Below are positions 53,077 to 64,000 of a DNA stretch of 64,000 bases, piece by piece. Position 1 is the stretch's first letter, and each line of letters opens with the position of its first letter. Position numbers and translations under genes: made by a program. The notes below the pieces were generated by a model. It made no database searches, was not told the origin of the DNA, and worked only from the letters and a program-made list of their open reading frames with translations. This stretch comes from Climacium dendroides (lineage: Eukaryota; Streptophyta; Bryopsida; Hypnales; Climaciaceae), in NCBI GenBank assembly GCA_950106755.1, contig OX467082.1:11470001-11534000 (forward strand). Reading direction: 5' to 3'.

Positions 53077-53396
53077 TGGGGAATTTCATTAAAATGGCGG
53101 CATCCCATGTGCATTTTCAGACCGCCTGCTCTGAATTGTAAAAGTGACAACTAGGATAGGTATAGTTTTTAGGAATCTTGGACTTTTACAGATTTAAGAA
53201 ATCTATGATTATTATAGATTTCAGACCTCACAATCTGAATTGTAAAAGTGACATCTATCACAGATATAGATTTCAAACATTTAAGAATGATATAAATTTA
53301 AGACAACTATGACGTTTGTACACTTCAGACCGCCCACTCTGAACTTTAAAAACCAGCAAAGTACAGGAGTTTCGCCATTTTCACGAAATTGCCCAT
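53077..53396. mobile_element. TGGGGAATTTC-family element, copy 4
   Basis: 320 bp, near-collinear with copy 5 (53720-54040) over its whole length. Flanks do not show a clean 5-bp duplication. The interior repeats TAGATTTCAGACC and TCTGAATTGTAAAAGTG-like units. Confidence 0.82.
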
Positions 53397-53719
53397 ACAT
53401 CTAGTCTATTGATCAGAAGCGCAATCTCCAATTTGAGCACCTACCCAAGAGTTCTGGAAGAGGGCGGGCTTGTTCAAATGCCACTCAATAGCTCTGAAAT
53501 CCAGAGCCAGACGTGCGATTCACTTCAATTTTCTTGGTCAGTCGAGTCAGTCGTGCAGCCAGGCAACTGATCGGACCTGCCGGTCGATGGCCGGCTTTCA
53601 TGTGATCCATTCAGTTGAAAAGTTTCGCTTATTGCCAATGAGTGCTACTGTGCTACCTCAGGATTTAATCACCCACGGCCAGGGATCCAGATTCATGCAC
53701 GGCGTACGTTGCCCACAGA

Positions 53720-54040
53720 TGGGGAATTTCGTTAAAATGGCGGCATTCCATGTGCCATTTTCAGACCACCCGCTCTGAATTGTAAAAATGGCATCTAGGA
53801 CAGGTATAGTTTTTAGGAATCTTAGACTTTTATAGACTTAAGAAATCTAAGTCATTTATAGATTTCAGATTGCACAATCAGAATTGTAAAAGTGACATCT
53901 ATCACGGCTGTAGATTTCTCACATCTAAGAAAGCTATAAATTTTAGACATCTAAGACGTTTGTACACTTCAGACCATCCGCTCTCAACTGTAAAAACTGC
54001 CAAAGTAGCGGAATTTCGCCATTTTAACGAAATTGCCCAT
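53720..54040. mobile_element. TGGGGAATTTC-family element, copy 5
   Basis: ACAGA lies on both sides (53715-53719 and 54041-54045), an exact 5-bp duplication. 321 bp. Same internal arrangement as copy 4, 323 bp away. Confidence 0.88.
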
Positions 54041-54045
54041 ACAGA

Positions 54046-54429
54046 CAAGTATGGTACTGCGGACATCGATCATTTAACCTCCAATGGGGCAGTATGATTA
54101 ATACAAACAGAATGTCAATGCACGAGAGTATCGCCGTGGCATGTTTCGAACTTTCGATTGGTTAAGGAAAGGCAGATTAAGACCGGTAATGCTGACTGTT
54201 AGCTTGCTTTGTGCAAATTTTTAACAGGGTGGGTATGAAGTAGTAATTTCATTGCTCTGGAAGTGAGTGAAATCTGAGAGAAATCTTTACTTACTATAGT
54301 ATCAAGTGAACTTAATTAGTGAGTGCGGATCCACCTAACATAATCTAAATGCACTACAGTCGCATGGTTAAGCAATCGAAAAATCAAAAAGTCAAATGGC
54401 TCAACTCTCCTACATTGATATTATGTCCG
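54046..54429. other. unassigned stretch
   Basis: No gene, repeat or element recognised. Confidence 0.4.
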
Positions 54430-54551
54430 GTAATTGCAAAGCAAGCTAAGTTATGAAGAATAATCGCAGCTCAGCACCATCTTCGCCGTCTGCGGCTAGG
54501 TAAGTCCTAACTGGCAATTATTCTTGATAACTTAGCCTGCTTTGCGATTAC
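54430..54551. ncRNA. 37-bp-arm hairpin: candidate microRNA-like precursor or foldback element
   Basis: Left arm 54430-54466 and right arm 54515-54551 pair at 33 of 37 positions, with a further G-U wobble if read as RNA on the plus strand. The loop is 48 nt. Mismatches are single and scattered, as in plant microRNA precursors, but a decayed foldback element would look the same. No flanking target duplication is evident and I recognise no known mature microRNA. Confidence 0.35.
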
Positions 54552-56807
54552 TTAGTCTGTAACTGCAGTGCAGGCTTTGTGGATTGCACTGTACAGTAGT
54601 GACAACGAACAGTGCCAAACAGTGCCACGATTAGGATGCCGGAGATACGAAGTAAATTTCAAGCCTGTTCCTTCTTTCCTCGATCTAGTATCTTGGTCAC
54701 GTACTGTTTCAGCATGCTTGCTGGAAAATCTACCCCCTCGAGGATCGGAGGTACTTGTTCTTGAATGTGCACAGCTGGTCGAAGTTTGCAATTTATTGCA
54801 AATTGGATGAATTCAGGTCTTTCCATTCTCTATGGCGTTTTCCAGCTAGTCGTTGAAAGGAGCTCTAGCTCGTACTCTATATTAAACTGGACGCCACTGC
54901 GGGAGCTAAAGAACACTTTTGCAGTCGTGACCAACACACTGCTAGGGGTTTCCGTCAGCTAGAAGGGCTGATTTCACGCCAGATAAACAACCTGTCACTG
55001 CTATCACTTTTTTTCACTCTTTGTTTTTATTCCTTGGAAGATACTTATATGCAAGAGGATTTCCCTGCAGGATTCAATCGTGAAACTCCTGTCGTCGGCG
55101 TCGTCGTTCAGCTAGTTGTCTCCACAATTAGATCTCCAGTACTGTAAGCTGTCGGCTCTGGATCACACCAACCTACTGTTGGATACTTCTGGAATTGTAC
55201 GAATCGTCGTTTGGGTCGATTAGCTCGGTGAACTTGGAGTATCTGTCTGATTGTTGAGAGAATTGATGGCAATTCATGAGCGAGGCATGTGCGATGGTGA
55301 TGTCCCCATATACTGTATTACTGTAACACTCATTTCAGTGACTCAGTGCGAGTCCCTCAATTCGTGAATTTGTGACGAATATCAGTGACGCACTCCGTCA
55401 GTTCGCCACTGTTGGACTTTGAGGTACGTCATGTGCAACCCGGTCAAAAGTGCTGACGGTCTGCTGACACAACCCGGCCACCAGTTTTACAACCAGACAG
55501 TCAATCTGTTCACTCAGATTATAACTGAATTTCCTCCCAGGCATCCAGGGAAGAATCTAAGCTGATTAACACTGCTATGTTGGCTCCGAAATTAGATCTC
55601 CAATACTGTAGGCTGTTGATCGACTCTCAAACTTACTGTGGATTGCAGGGATTGAGTCAGTCGTTTGGGTTGATAATTCGCTCGGTGAACTTGGAGTATC
55701 TGCACCTGATTGTTGTGAGAATTGATGGCAATTCATGAGCCAGGCATGTGCTATGGTGAGAGAGACTAGAAACATTTCTCCTTCTGATTTATTGGTATTA
55801 GGGTTCAAGCTAGTAGTGGTCGATAAAGATCTTCTTCGATCTCTCAATTAGATCTCTCAGGTGCATTTCCATTGAAATCATTGAAACAGCAAACATTGAA
55901 GTATATCGCTCGTAGCAGCTGTAAGTGAAGAAAACGCGCGCATTTGAATCTTCTTAGAATTTTGGACATATAGAGGTCCACACTCGTTTACCTCAAATTT
56001 CAACCTGGAGATGACGTTTGAATTAGTGGGAATAATCGATTCTGGATCTGACCTCACAGTTTGTCTTTCGCAGACTTCAAGAGAATCACGAAGGATACAC
56101 TCCGCGGTTATCCGATCCGAAGCTGGCTACTGATCGATGACGAGATTGATCGACACTCCATAAAAATAAGCTCGTAACTACGTATGAGTTGCCTGAGGAA
56201 TGGGAGCTGTGCGTGCAGAATAAGAGAAGGTAATGAGTTCAGGTCTTCCTTGTTGTGCATGCTTGGTCGTCGACTCTGTTTGAATGGCGCAACATCACAA
56301 GAAGCACTTTCAGTGGTGTCCGTGAGGAGAGAATTAATTCCATACCATTTCAGATGTGCAATTAGCAACAGAGCAGAAAACGGATCGAGAGCGAAAGTGA
56401 ATCATGGATTGAGACTATCAATTCTCTCGTCATGTTGTCAATCCAGCATCATCATGTGAGGGTTTTGTTCGCGGCATGTGAACCGGCTACCAGTCCTACC
56501 AGTCCACCGGATTTTCAAGGTCTCCATTCCGCGATTTTTTCAATTTTTGATTTGGGTCCTTTCCCGATTACTCAAATTAATTTCCCACATTTTCTACCTC
56601 TCAGCCCTCTCTTAGAAGTTCATTGCAGAGAGGACCGAAGCCTCGTGACATTGCAATGGAGGTGAGAATATTCCTCTACTTTGGTTTTATTGCTCTCTTG
56701 TATGATCTGATTCTTCGAGTACCTGAATTTTGATGAGTCGAACGTGCTTCCTACACAAGGAAGTGCCTGCGTTGTAACGTTCTACGTTTGTAACATTCTC
56801 AGTGCAC
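54552..56807. other. intergenic region, no gene recognised
   Basis: Moderate GC and low repeat content apart from the duplication listed separately. Several 60-90 codon frames on both strands lack recognisable domains. It could contain short exons of an unknown gene or a non-coding transcript, but nothing here proves it. Confidence 0.35.
55112..55757. repeat. direct repeat pair of about 190 bp, 470 bp apart
   Basis: 55112-55297 and 55578-55757 share ATTAGATCTCCA.TACTGTA, TCGGTGAACTTGGAGTATCT and AATTGATGGCAATTCATGAG. Confidence 0.82.
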
Positions 56808-57117
56808 AAGAGCCCTCATTAGATTGACAAAACTCCTACATGGGGAATTTCATTAAAATGGCAAATATTTTGTGACTTTGACATCACACAATTCAGACCG
56901 AGCAGTCTGAAATTTAGTACATTAATAGATTTCAGACCGTCAAGTCTGAACTTTGGGAATGGCACACTGTGAAAATGGCACATAGAATATCGTAATTTTA
57001 ATGAAATTCCCCATCTATCGTTAAGTTGATGGACATTAGATTCATGAAAAGTATACAAGAGCCCTCATTAGATTGATAAAGCTCCTACTGTTAAGTTGAT
57101 GGACATTAGATTTATGT
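56808..57117. repeat. tandem duplication with a filled and an empty element site
   Basis: AGAGCCCTCATTAGATTGA and GTTAAGTTGATGGACATTAG occur twice. Unit 1 carries the element at 56841-57014; unit 2 (57057-57117) has the uninterrupted CCTACTGTTAAG. Confidence 0.9.
56841..57014. mobile_element. TGGGGAATTTC-family element, copy 6
   Basis: 174 bp, ends TGGGGAATTTCATTAAAATG and TTTTAATGAAATTCCCCAT. Left flank CTACA, right flank CTATC, empty site CTACT (57085-57089), consistent with a 5-bp duplication plus point changes. Confidence 0.87.
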
Positions 57118-57148
57118 AGAGCTCATGAAGAGTTGATGGTAACTGTAA

Positions 57149-57410
57149 TGGGGAATTTCGTTAAAATGGCGATATTCCATGCTTCATTTTGATTTTAGAC
57201 CTTTCGGTCTAAACCATAAAAGTGTCATCAAGGATTTTAGACATCTCGGACAATTGCAGATTTTACACATCTAGATTGGTATAGATTTCAAACATCTTAG
57301 ACAATTATAGATTTTGCACATCTAGGATTGATATAGGTTTCAGACTGTGCGGTTTAAATTACAAAAGTGCCATCTAGGATTGGTATAGATTTTAGACTTG
57401 TTCTAAATTA
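57149..57410. mobile_element. TGGGGAATTTC-family element, copy 7, right end missing
   Basis: Starts TGGGGAATTTCGTTAAAATG. The interior repeats units of the type TAGATTTYAGACATCTNRGA several times. No inverted right end is found, so it is truncated near 57410. Confidence 0.75.
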
Positions 57411-58183
57411 TAGAAGTTGTAGTCGATCGTGTGTAATTTGATTGCCAAAAGTCTTGAGGAGTTTTTCAGCAAGATGTAGGTCCTAAGGAAGGTGAAGGTC
57501 TACCTTCCACAAACTTGGAAGGGAGGGAGCCGATGATCTCCACATGGCGTGGGATCTAACCTATACTACATGTACCCGATGACAACACTCCATCCTTGAG
57601 GCGAGGATCCACAGCCTAGTCATCCTCATCTGCATATAGTTTCCTATGCGGTGTGTTCAGAGTTTGCAGAGTTGGCAATTGCAAGCGCAATCGACTTGAA
57701 GTAGAGGAATTCTTCTTTAGAGGGGAAGGTGAGCAAATCAAGGTCTTCACTAATCTCCTATTTAGCGGGCTATCTACCATGTCTTCCTCCACATTTCCTT
57801 TCGAGAAGTCGATGGTTGTTGAAACTGCATCCACGGCAGAGCTCGGAAAATAAGGCTTAGAATAAGAGGACGGCATAAAGCTCCCTCCAATTGAGTTGGA
57901 CCTCCTTGACAAAGGCGCATCCAAACTAGACAACAAATTCTTGGTGGTCAACGACTGTTTGTATTGGAGTAGGTGCAGTATAGCTGTATAGATCCTCCAA
58001 CTTGATAGAAAATACAATGCTTCCACAATTATCCTTGGTCCAAAGATAACTCAACATAGAGAGACACCAAAGGTTCAAATCAAATTTCAAAATTTTACTA
58101 ATACATATGAATGGAATTTACATACACAATAGTATTCGTACAATATACAACGAGTTCTATGATCGATCGCAATAGAGAGAAGT
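57411..58183. other. region downstream of the FCP1-like pseudogene
   Basis: The minus-strand frame 58026-57616 (136 codons; Ser-rich, ending DEDD) is open but not recognised. It could be an exon of the same old gene or chance. Confidence 0.3.
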
Positions 58184-58975
58184 CTATTTCTTCCTATGAA
58201 TTTCTTGCTCAATCACTAGATTCATCCCCAATAGGACAAAATGATATGTGAGATTCTTGGCGGACTCCTCCATGTCGCCTAAAATGACATCTGCATTATA
58301 GGACTTTGAGGACATTGGGGACATGCCAATGTAGTTGGCATCAACGAACTTACACATGCGACTGAGTGGACAATCTTCATGTAGCCGCTTCAACCATAGA
58401 CCGAAACTATCCATCAAAACTTTATTCCCATGCATATGATAACTCCAATTCTCCAAAAATATTCCATTTCCGTTCTCATTGGGGACGCTTTTTTGTGGAG
58501 AGTTATCAATGAAAATAGTATTGTCCTTATTAAAGGACGTTGGATTGTTAGGATTAATAAACAATTGCTCATCAAGCACTTTGAGAAGCAAATCCTTCTA
58601 CAGGCTTCCAATTTGTTTGAGGAGTTTTCTCTTGGAGACTTCTACCCTCTTTCACTTGTTCTGACCTAGGATATCAAATGGCGCCCTATTATTTTGGAAT
58701 AGAAAATTTACAACGGGTTCCACCGTCTTCTTCAACATGGAATTCCAAACTACAACACGATTTGAGATACTCGAAACTTCTTCTAAGAATTCCCTCAAGT
58801 TGGGACAAACAAAGACAACCTTTGTCCCAATGATAGTAGAAATTTATTGGAAAATACATTATCATACATAGAGTAATGCTGTTTTCTCAAATAGGGCCCT
58901 TGACCTTTGTCCTCGCATAATATTCCGTTCAAATTGAATACAACATTCAGCCACTTCTATCGTAGTTGTTCAATT
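58184..58975 (-). pseudogene. FCP1/NIF (HAD-superfamily) phosphatase-like pseudogene, catalytic domain
   Basis: Minus strand gives the FCP1-homology domain in order: WLNVVFNLNGILC (near 58953-58915; plant relatives have DLNG, so the first catalytic Asp is Asn here), TKVVFVCPNLREFLEEV, NRVVVWNSMLKKTVE, APFDILGQ, then FIDNSPQKSV in place of the usual DDSP motif, and LENWSYH. In-frame stops occur at 58654-58652 (TGA) and 58600-58598 (TAG), and a frame change lies near 58840-58850. With two changed catalytic aspartates, two stops and a frameshift it cannot be an active phosphatase. The relatives are plant proteins of unknown substrate with a CTD-phosphatase-like fold. Confidence 0.75.
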
Positions 58976-59341
58976 ATCGTGGACACACTCCATGACACAC
59001 ACTCTATATTTTCCTTCGCTAATACCTAATCAAACAAAATAAAAAAGAGATGTAGTTACTTGTTGAAATGCTGAATTAGGTGATCCGTAAAACGGAAAAT
59101 AGCACTGAACCCTACTAAGTGATTGCAAAACCCTTCCACTAAGAGTTTGTTTGAGTGTGAATCTGATTTTGTTACAGTGTAAACTACAATCTGTTCGGAT
59201 ATCTATACTATGCTACATGACGCAATCAAAAGGGGGTAGTTTGTCAACACTACACAATCAGAGACTGTCCACTCCCTCCTATCAATCAAAATGAATTGAC
59301 ATAAGAGTCCTTCACCAGAAATCAAAATCACAAACATCCCA

Positions 59342-59754
59342 TCCCATTCGACAGACTTAAGAATAATCATACGGGTCTGAAGATGCTGGAGATTGTACTT
59401 GCTTGAAATCTCTGTTTGAAGTGTCTTCGTCCACGTAACCCCCCAAAGCCAGACTTTCGTCATCGTTGGAGGGGTTCTCGAGCTCCACCACCATCTCATT
59501 GATTGGAGAAGCACTCGCAAGGGGTATAGGTTTGACAGCAATGTCTTCCCCTTGTTTATCTAGGATAGACTCTCCTTGCAATTCCAAATCAAAAGGTTGA
59601 CTTAAGATATCCTCGCATTGAAGATAATTGACATCAACTTCTGGCCCCAGAGGTCTAGTTGTAGAGGATGAGATTTGTTTCTGGATCTACTCTTCTAGAC
59701 TATCATCAAGAAGTTTCGACACCTGGTTTGGTCCAGTGGGGAAAAAGATACCTC
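59342..59754 (-). pseudogene. probable N-terminal exon of the FCP1-like pseudogene, cut by the CACTA element
   Basis: Open minus-strand reading with acidic, Ser-rich composition (NEMVVELENPSNDDES, YVDEDTS), interrupted by one TAG near 59692. It continues up to the CACTA end at 59755, suggesting that the transposon landed in this exon or its flank. The link to the phosphatase domain rests on order and strand only. Confidence 0.35.
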
Positions 59755-60782
59755 CACTACAAGAAAATCTGAAAAAGAATGACTTCAACAAATGATTGCA
59801 ATGCAGTCGTTTCAAAATCACGTGATTGCTAAATGACTTAAACACCTTGCAGTCGTTGTTGTGCAGTTGTTTAGGGAAATGACTCCACTTATATTATCAC
59901 CATCCACTTCTAGAATGGATGAACAAAAAATGAGAGAAGTGACGTGATATGTACATGTGGACTGTAAGGTAGATAGGGCGTGTGTCATGCATACGCCTTC
60001 ACATCAATGTGTGGCAGTGGCTCATTGGTCGTAATCACTGTCGAAGCTAGTCATTTGGAAGTCATTCTATAGTCACGATATGTATGTGTTAGACTGACGG
60101 GGTGTCAGTCTCTGTGGATGATAGTCTGACATGTATCTAATAGTTTAGCCGTACATTTTTGACATGTGTCTAACAATTTAGTTAGACGTTTTTGATATGT
60201 CGGGCTTACGTCACAGCACGCTAGGAAGTCATTCCCCAGTCATGGGGGAGTTACGAAGGGTGAAGAAGCTAGTTATGTGATAGTGGTATGTAGTCTTCTA
60301 GAAATCATTTCCAAGTGACGTGTGAGTCGTGATGAAATTGCAACTACAAGATTGGTTCTACACTACTTCACTGCTTTGACTTCCATAATAGTAGGCAGAT
60401 ACTTGGGTCGGAGGAATGGTTACAGTGGACGACTTGGCAAGTGCTCCTGGATGTGATTGTCACATTATTCAACCAGGCAGACCGGTGGTGATTTCAAAAT
60501 GCTATTTGTTTGCAAAACCAAAGCAAAGAGGCACTGTATCCAGTGTTCTCTAAACGTGAATGACATGCACAACCATAACTGACACAAGGGTCCTGACCAT
60601 ACCACCAAAATCATTTACAAACATATATTAGAAATACAGAAGGAACTTATGTTATTTCATAACGATTGTGTCCTGCACATGGAACCAACGGGGAACACCC
60701 GATGTTGTGTATTTTTGACATTGCAGTACTAAAAAAAATTCCTTACTGCCCTCTGCATGAAGAGCGCAAGAAAAAAAGTTGC

Positions 60783-62706
60783 TCAATTGTACAACTTTAT
60801 ATATTTTTCCGACCACATTGTGCAGGTGCCCTTCACGTCCTCAATCTTGTATTGTTCTCCTTTCTCATTGGGATACATGAGTGCCACCTTTTGTTGCACA
60901 ATGTTGTGTACATCTACCTTCCACCAACCCTCAGGAATGTCCTTGAAGTGGAGCTTGTGTTCACCTGCTACTCTATTGATTGTATTGATGGCCACTTTCT
61001 TTTTAACTGCTTGTGGATTCATCAGAGCAACTTCATCCCCGATTTTGAACTGCAACATACACCATAGCATTAATGTTTGAGCTAATGTCAAACCCATGGT
61101 TGTGAAAAGCTATAGCATCACGCCTCTATACTTTGTCTCGGGACTTATACAAAACTCTCTGGCGTATGCATAATGATTTAAGTTGTTTAGGGTGACTGCC
61201 ACACAACTTCCATGCGACTACAAGGCTATGTTGTACTACAACCAACACTAACAATGATGTAAGGTATAGACAGTTGACAAGTCATTTAAAGCAAAGCTTG
61301 GAGACTTGCAAACAATGGTTTAGGATGTCGTTCTGTACAAAAATAGTAAAGGAACTATATGCTTATAAATTTTCACACAAACCTTCTTCGTTGGAATGTC
61401 CCGTTCCTTGTTTCTGAACTCCCGCTTTTGAGTTTTGCTCTGCACACACAAATACAGTCCATCAGATATGCAGTTCACGTGAAGGTGAGGGAGAATGATA
61501 AAGAAAGCCTCAATTCCTTGGAAGTACATTGAATGACGTTAGAGGGGGCTTTTACCTTGCTTGGAGACTTTGATGGTCTCTTCTCCTTTTTCTGCAAGGG
61601 CGAAGGTGGAACGGGCTCATTGCCTTCATCATTCTTTGACTCCGCAGCATCTTGTGGGTATTTAGGGTGAACAACTACGGGAGTTGGCACTGCAGTCGGC
61701 ACTTCTTCCTCAATCTCTACATTGTCACTGTCTTCTGTTTCCAGGGCCTCGTTCCCTCCACTTCCCTCATCTTTGACCACTAAGTTCATGTCCTTCAGGG
61801 GCTCCGTAGTGGAAGGGATGTCCTTAGGTAAGTTCTCTTATATATCGGTGGGATTTGAAAGTACTGGAGCCGACTTCTCGGGTGGTGATTTCAAGGTGTC
61901 TGGGCTCTTTCTTCTTGAGACCTTCCACTTTGGACCGAACTAGTGGTTTCAAATGCATGCCGGGTCCTTCAAGACAAATTCAGAGTCGGAAGATAAGGTC
62001 ACTTCCGAAGGTGTGGCCATGATTGCATCTTCTACTACCTTCCCTTGCGGAGCAGCATATGCTCTTTTCTCAACAGGTGTCCCTTTTTTTTGGACAAAAG
62101 GGTATCCATTGTCATTGGCTTCTTGTGGAAATTTGGGAGCACCCCAGCAACGTCTGGCACATTCCCCCCCGAGATTCTTCGTTCACCAACGCTGACTGAG
62201 TTATTGATGGGCTACAGTCGTCAATGTGCTTGGATTTGCCTATGAATTCACGAAACATCGAATGTAGGTCTTGTATAGCTTCTAAGTGAGTTGTTGAGGA
62301 CGCCATCATGTGGTTGAACTTCATGTTCATGTCGCTCTTTAGCTCGGCCACCTCCATGCGCAGCTCTAGATCACCTGCAACCCTGCCTTGGTTCCGAGAA
62401 AACATATGAGGTTAAGAACACTCCCGTGAAATTTGGGTCCTGTCTTTAAAGTCACATTGAAGTCGCCACCTAGTGACCATTAAATCTTGCCCAACTCGGT
62501 CACGACTTTAGTGCGACTGGACTACTGTAATTGGCAACCGAGACAATTGCAATCTCCTAACTTGGAAAGCACTTCTTGTTGAGATTGTACTAAAAATTTG
62601 GACTAGGTTAGGAACGTACCTTGATGGTGGCAAATGTGGCACCTTTGTTGTTGCGCATGCCCTCCGCGAGGTTCGTGATCCTAGGGTTGGTGTCCCTTCC
62701 TTCTCT
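60783..62706 (-). CDS. TNP1/En-Spm-like accessory protein of the CACTA element
   Basis: Exon-like blocks: 62706-62620 (RDTNPRITNLAEGMRNNKG, donor AAG|GTACGT); about 62390-62112 (heptad-like ELRMEVAELKSDMNMKFNHM, probably a coiled coil); about 61830-61560 (acidic then basic, ending KRPSKSPSK before GTAAAA); 61440-61385 (SKTQKREFRNKERD); and 61049-60783 (GDEVALMNPQAVKKKVAINT, EGWWKVDVHNIV, stop). The last exon has the layout of the plant TNP1/En/Spm domain (val-rich strands, H and W/K-V positions). TNP1-type proteins bind the subterminal repeats to assist excision. The phase between the first two blocks does not join cleanly, so an exon is missing from my model or the gene is damaged. Confidence 0.5.
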
Positions 62707-64000
62707 CTAAAATGTCATGAATTCAACCAGACATCATAGTTGCCTAATGTTGCAGCACAGGGTAAGTGAAATTCCCTATTATGCTCACAAAACCCACTTT
62801 AAAGCATAACAAAGTGACTCTAAAGATCGAACCCAAGAGACTCTGTGAAGTGTTTTGTGTTACTAGGTAGTTTTGGGGGTAAATATCAGTACCAATCCTC
62901 TTCTTTCCCTCCGGTTCTCCTTTCCCCCCAAACTGGATAACTCTCCTAACCAATGATCACTAATTCAGACTATGTTTCTACCTGGTCTGAACCAAGATCC
63001 GGTCACTTACTCAAGTCAAGACCAGCCAGACCCAACACACATGTCTAGATTTTGCTACTACACCCGAGGATCTCTTTCTTCCTCGATTTCCGTTCCTATT
63101 TTGCTTAACCTTTGTTGGCACTTTAGAGGGATCTACCACTTGGTTTTAGAGAGGTAGGCCCACCACTCCTTCCGGAACTTATAGTGACGGAAGACTCACT
63201 TGACTAATCTAATCCCCTATTCTAATAGGACCCGGTTTAATCTTTCACAACAGACCAGAAATGAATCTGGCCTTCAGGTCACACAAAAAGTCCCCGTACG
63301 ATTCCCTCCAAGTACAACGACCTTAATGCTTCTTCGGACCTGTGCGAAACTAAGGTGGCTACAAGTATATCCGCCCGTACCAACGCAATCCAGGGTTCTT
63401 CCGTTTACTATCTTAGATGGCGAAACCTCTCAAGCGATCGGATGCTAAACCAGATATCCCATCCGGCAGCTCTAGCACAGTTAAAAATCCCTTCCCTAAC
63501 TGCCTAGCCTAACACTGGCTATCTCACCCGGAATAATGAACCCTAAATCTACTAAGGTGCAATGACTCACTCTCAACGCTTACAACCTGTTCACATGTAC
63601 ATGCAATCACAAGAAAACACCAAGGGGAGAAATTCCTCTCACGATCCACTCCTTTGTACTCAATCTCTCATTCACTTACCCGACCACTCTTTGGAAAGGC
63701 AAGGAAAACAATACAAGAAGACACGGAATATGCAAGGGAAAAACTCTCCGTCTCAATCTTGAGACTTAAATTATATACAAAATTTACAAAAAGTGACCCC
63801 GGAAATCCAGCACTGATCTGGTCGAGATTTTTGGATCTGAACTTTTCCTAATTTTTCGGGATAAGGTCCGGTCTAACAAAAATTCCTACTTCTAAATTCC
63901 TAACTACCTACTCATCCTATGGGGGTCCACCACTATCTGGAGTAGCCATTGGGGATAATTCGCTAAGGTTCTTACTCCTGTTTCCCCCTTCCAAAACGCA
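62707..64000. other. end of window: more GC-balanced sequence, unassigned
   Basis: No gene recognised. Composition differs from both the CACTA end and the AT-rich nest, with stretches such as GATCGAACCCAAGAGACTCT that resemble LTR or untranslated leader sequence. An LTR retrotransposon nested in or next to the CACTA element is possible. Confidence 0.3.

Larger units (their letters stand above)
59755..64000 (-). mobile_element. CACTA (En/Spm) transposon, left end inside the window, right end outside
   Basis: CACTACAAGAAAATCTGAAA at 59755 is a canonical CACTA terminus. The next kilobase is dense in subterminal motifs (AAATGACT and GCAGTCGTT, both orientations, such as GGAAGTCATTC at 60056 and 60219). 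It encodes a TNP1-like gene on the minus strand. No TTTTCTTGTAGTG is found up to 64000, so the element exceeds 4.2 kb. The sequence past about 62.7 kb may instead be a nested insertion. Confidence 0.78.

Noticed and set aside
62707..64000. complete LTR retrotransposon
   Set aside because: No primer-binding site, second LTR or polyprotein domain can be shown within the window.

Overview
The window is nuclear DNA of a land plant. The evidence is two spliced plant lipid genes on the minus strand (a patatin-like acyl hydrolase with a probable plastid leader and a CER3/WAX2-type cuticular-wax protein), GT-AG introns of roughly 130 to 1,000 bp, and plant transposon types (CACTA ends with CACTACAAGAAAA, hAT, pogo-like, many short inverted-repeat elements). 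The intergenic DNA is very AT-rich. I cannot assign the plant group from sequence alone.

Layout. 1-380 holds a short secreted protein or broken first exon resembling the start of an alpha/beta hydrolase. 1,304-6,165 (minus) is a complete 8-exon patatin gene (423 aa). Its introns carry two sets of diverged repeats that are related to each other. 7,183-9,350 is a 2.2 kb element with perfect 14-bp inverted ends. 12,336-18,680 (minus) is a complete 11-exon CER3-like gene (623 aa) with all three histidine clusters; one intron holds a copy of an inverted-repeat element family. 19.3-26.3 kb is AT-rich and holds a wrecked pogo/CENP-B-type transposase (minus, 22.3-23.7 kb) and an (AT)n tract.

26.3-52.2 kb is a transposon nest. 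A multi-kilobase repeat scaffold occurs three times (about 30.5-33.6, 34.9-39.25 and 44.1-51.1 kb), and one flank of it also occurs inverted (33.8-34.8 against 43.05-44.6 kb). Because the copies are paralogous, several insertions can be compared with their own empty sites. This fixes the ends and target duplications of a 3.45 kb hAT element (27,096-30,548), a 215-bp hAT-type element (46,044-46,258, 8-bp duplication), two TA-flanked elements with AGGTAGAACCACC ends, and a family with CCCTAAAGG-like ends at TTAA or CTAG. A second decayed hAT transposase lies at 39.5-42.7 kb (minus).

51-57.4 kb contains a 230-bp repeat array, five further copies of the inverted-repeat family that begins TGGGGAATTTC (seven in the window, with 5-bp target duplications), and a 37-bp-arm hairpin at 54,430-54,551 that resembles a microRNA precursor or foldback element. 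58.2-59.75 kb (minus) is an FCP1/NIF-type phosphatase pseudogene whose 5' side is interrupted by a CACTA element starting at 59,755. That element carries a TNP1-like gene (minus, 60.8-62.7 kb) and runs out of the window.

Only the two lipid genes look intact. One (CER3-like) belongs to cuticular wax alkane synthesis and the other is a likely plastid lipid acyl hydrolase. They are neighbours on one strand, but nothing shows that they are co-regulated. Most of the rest is the product of repeated transposition, nesting and local duplication.
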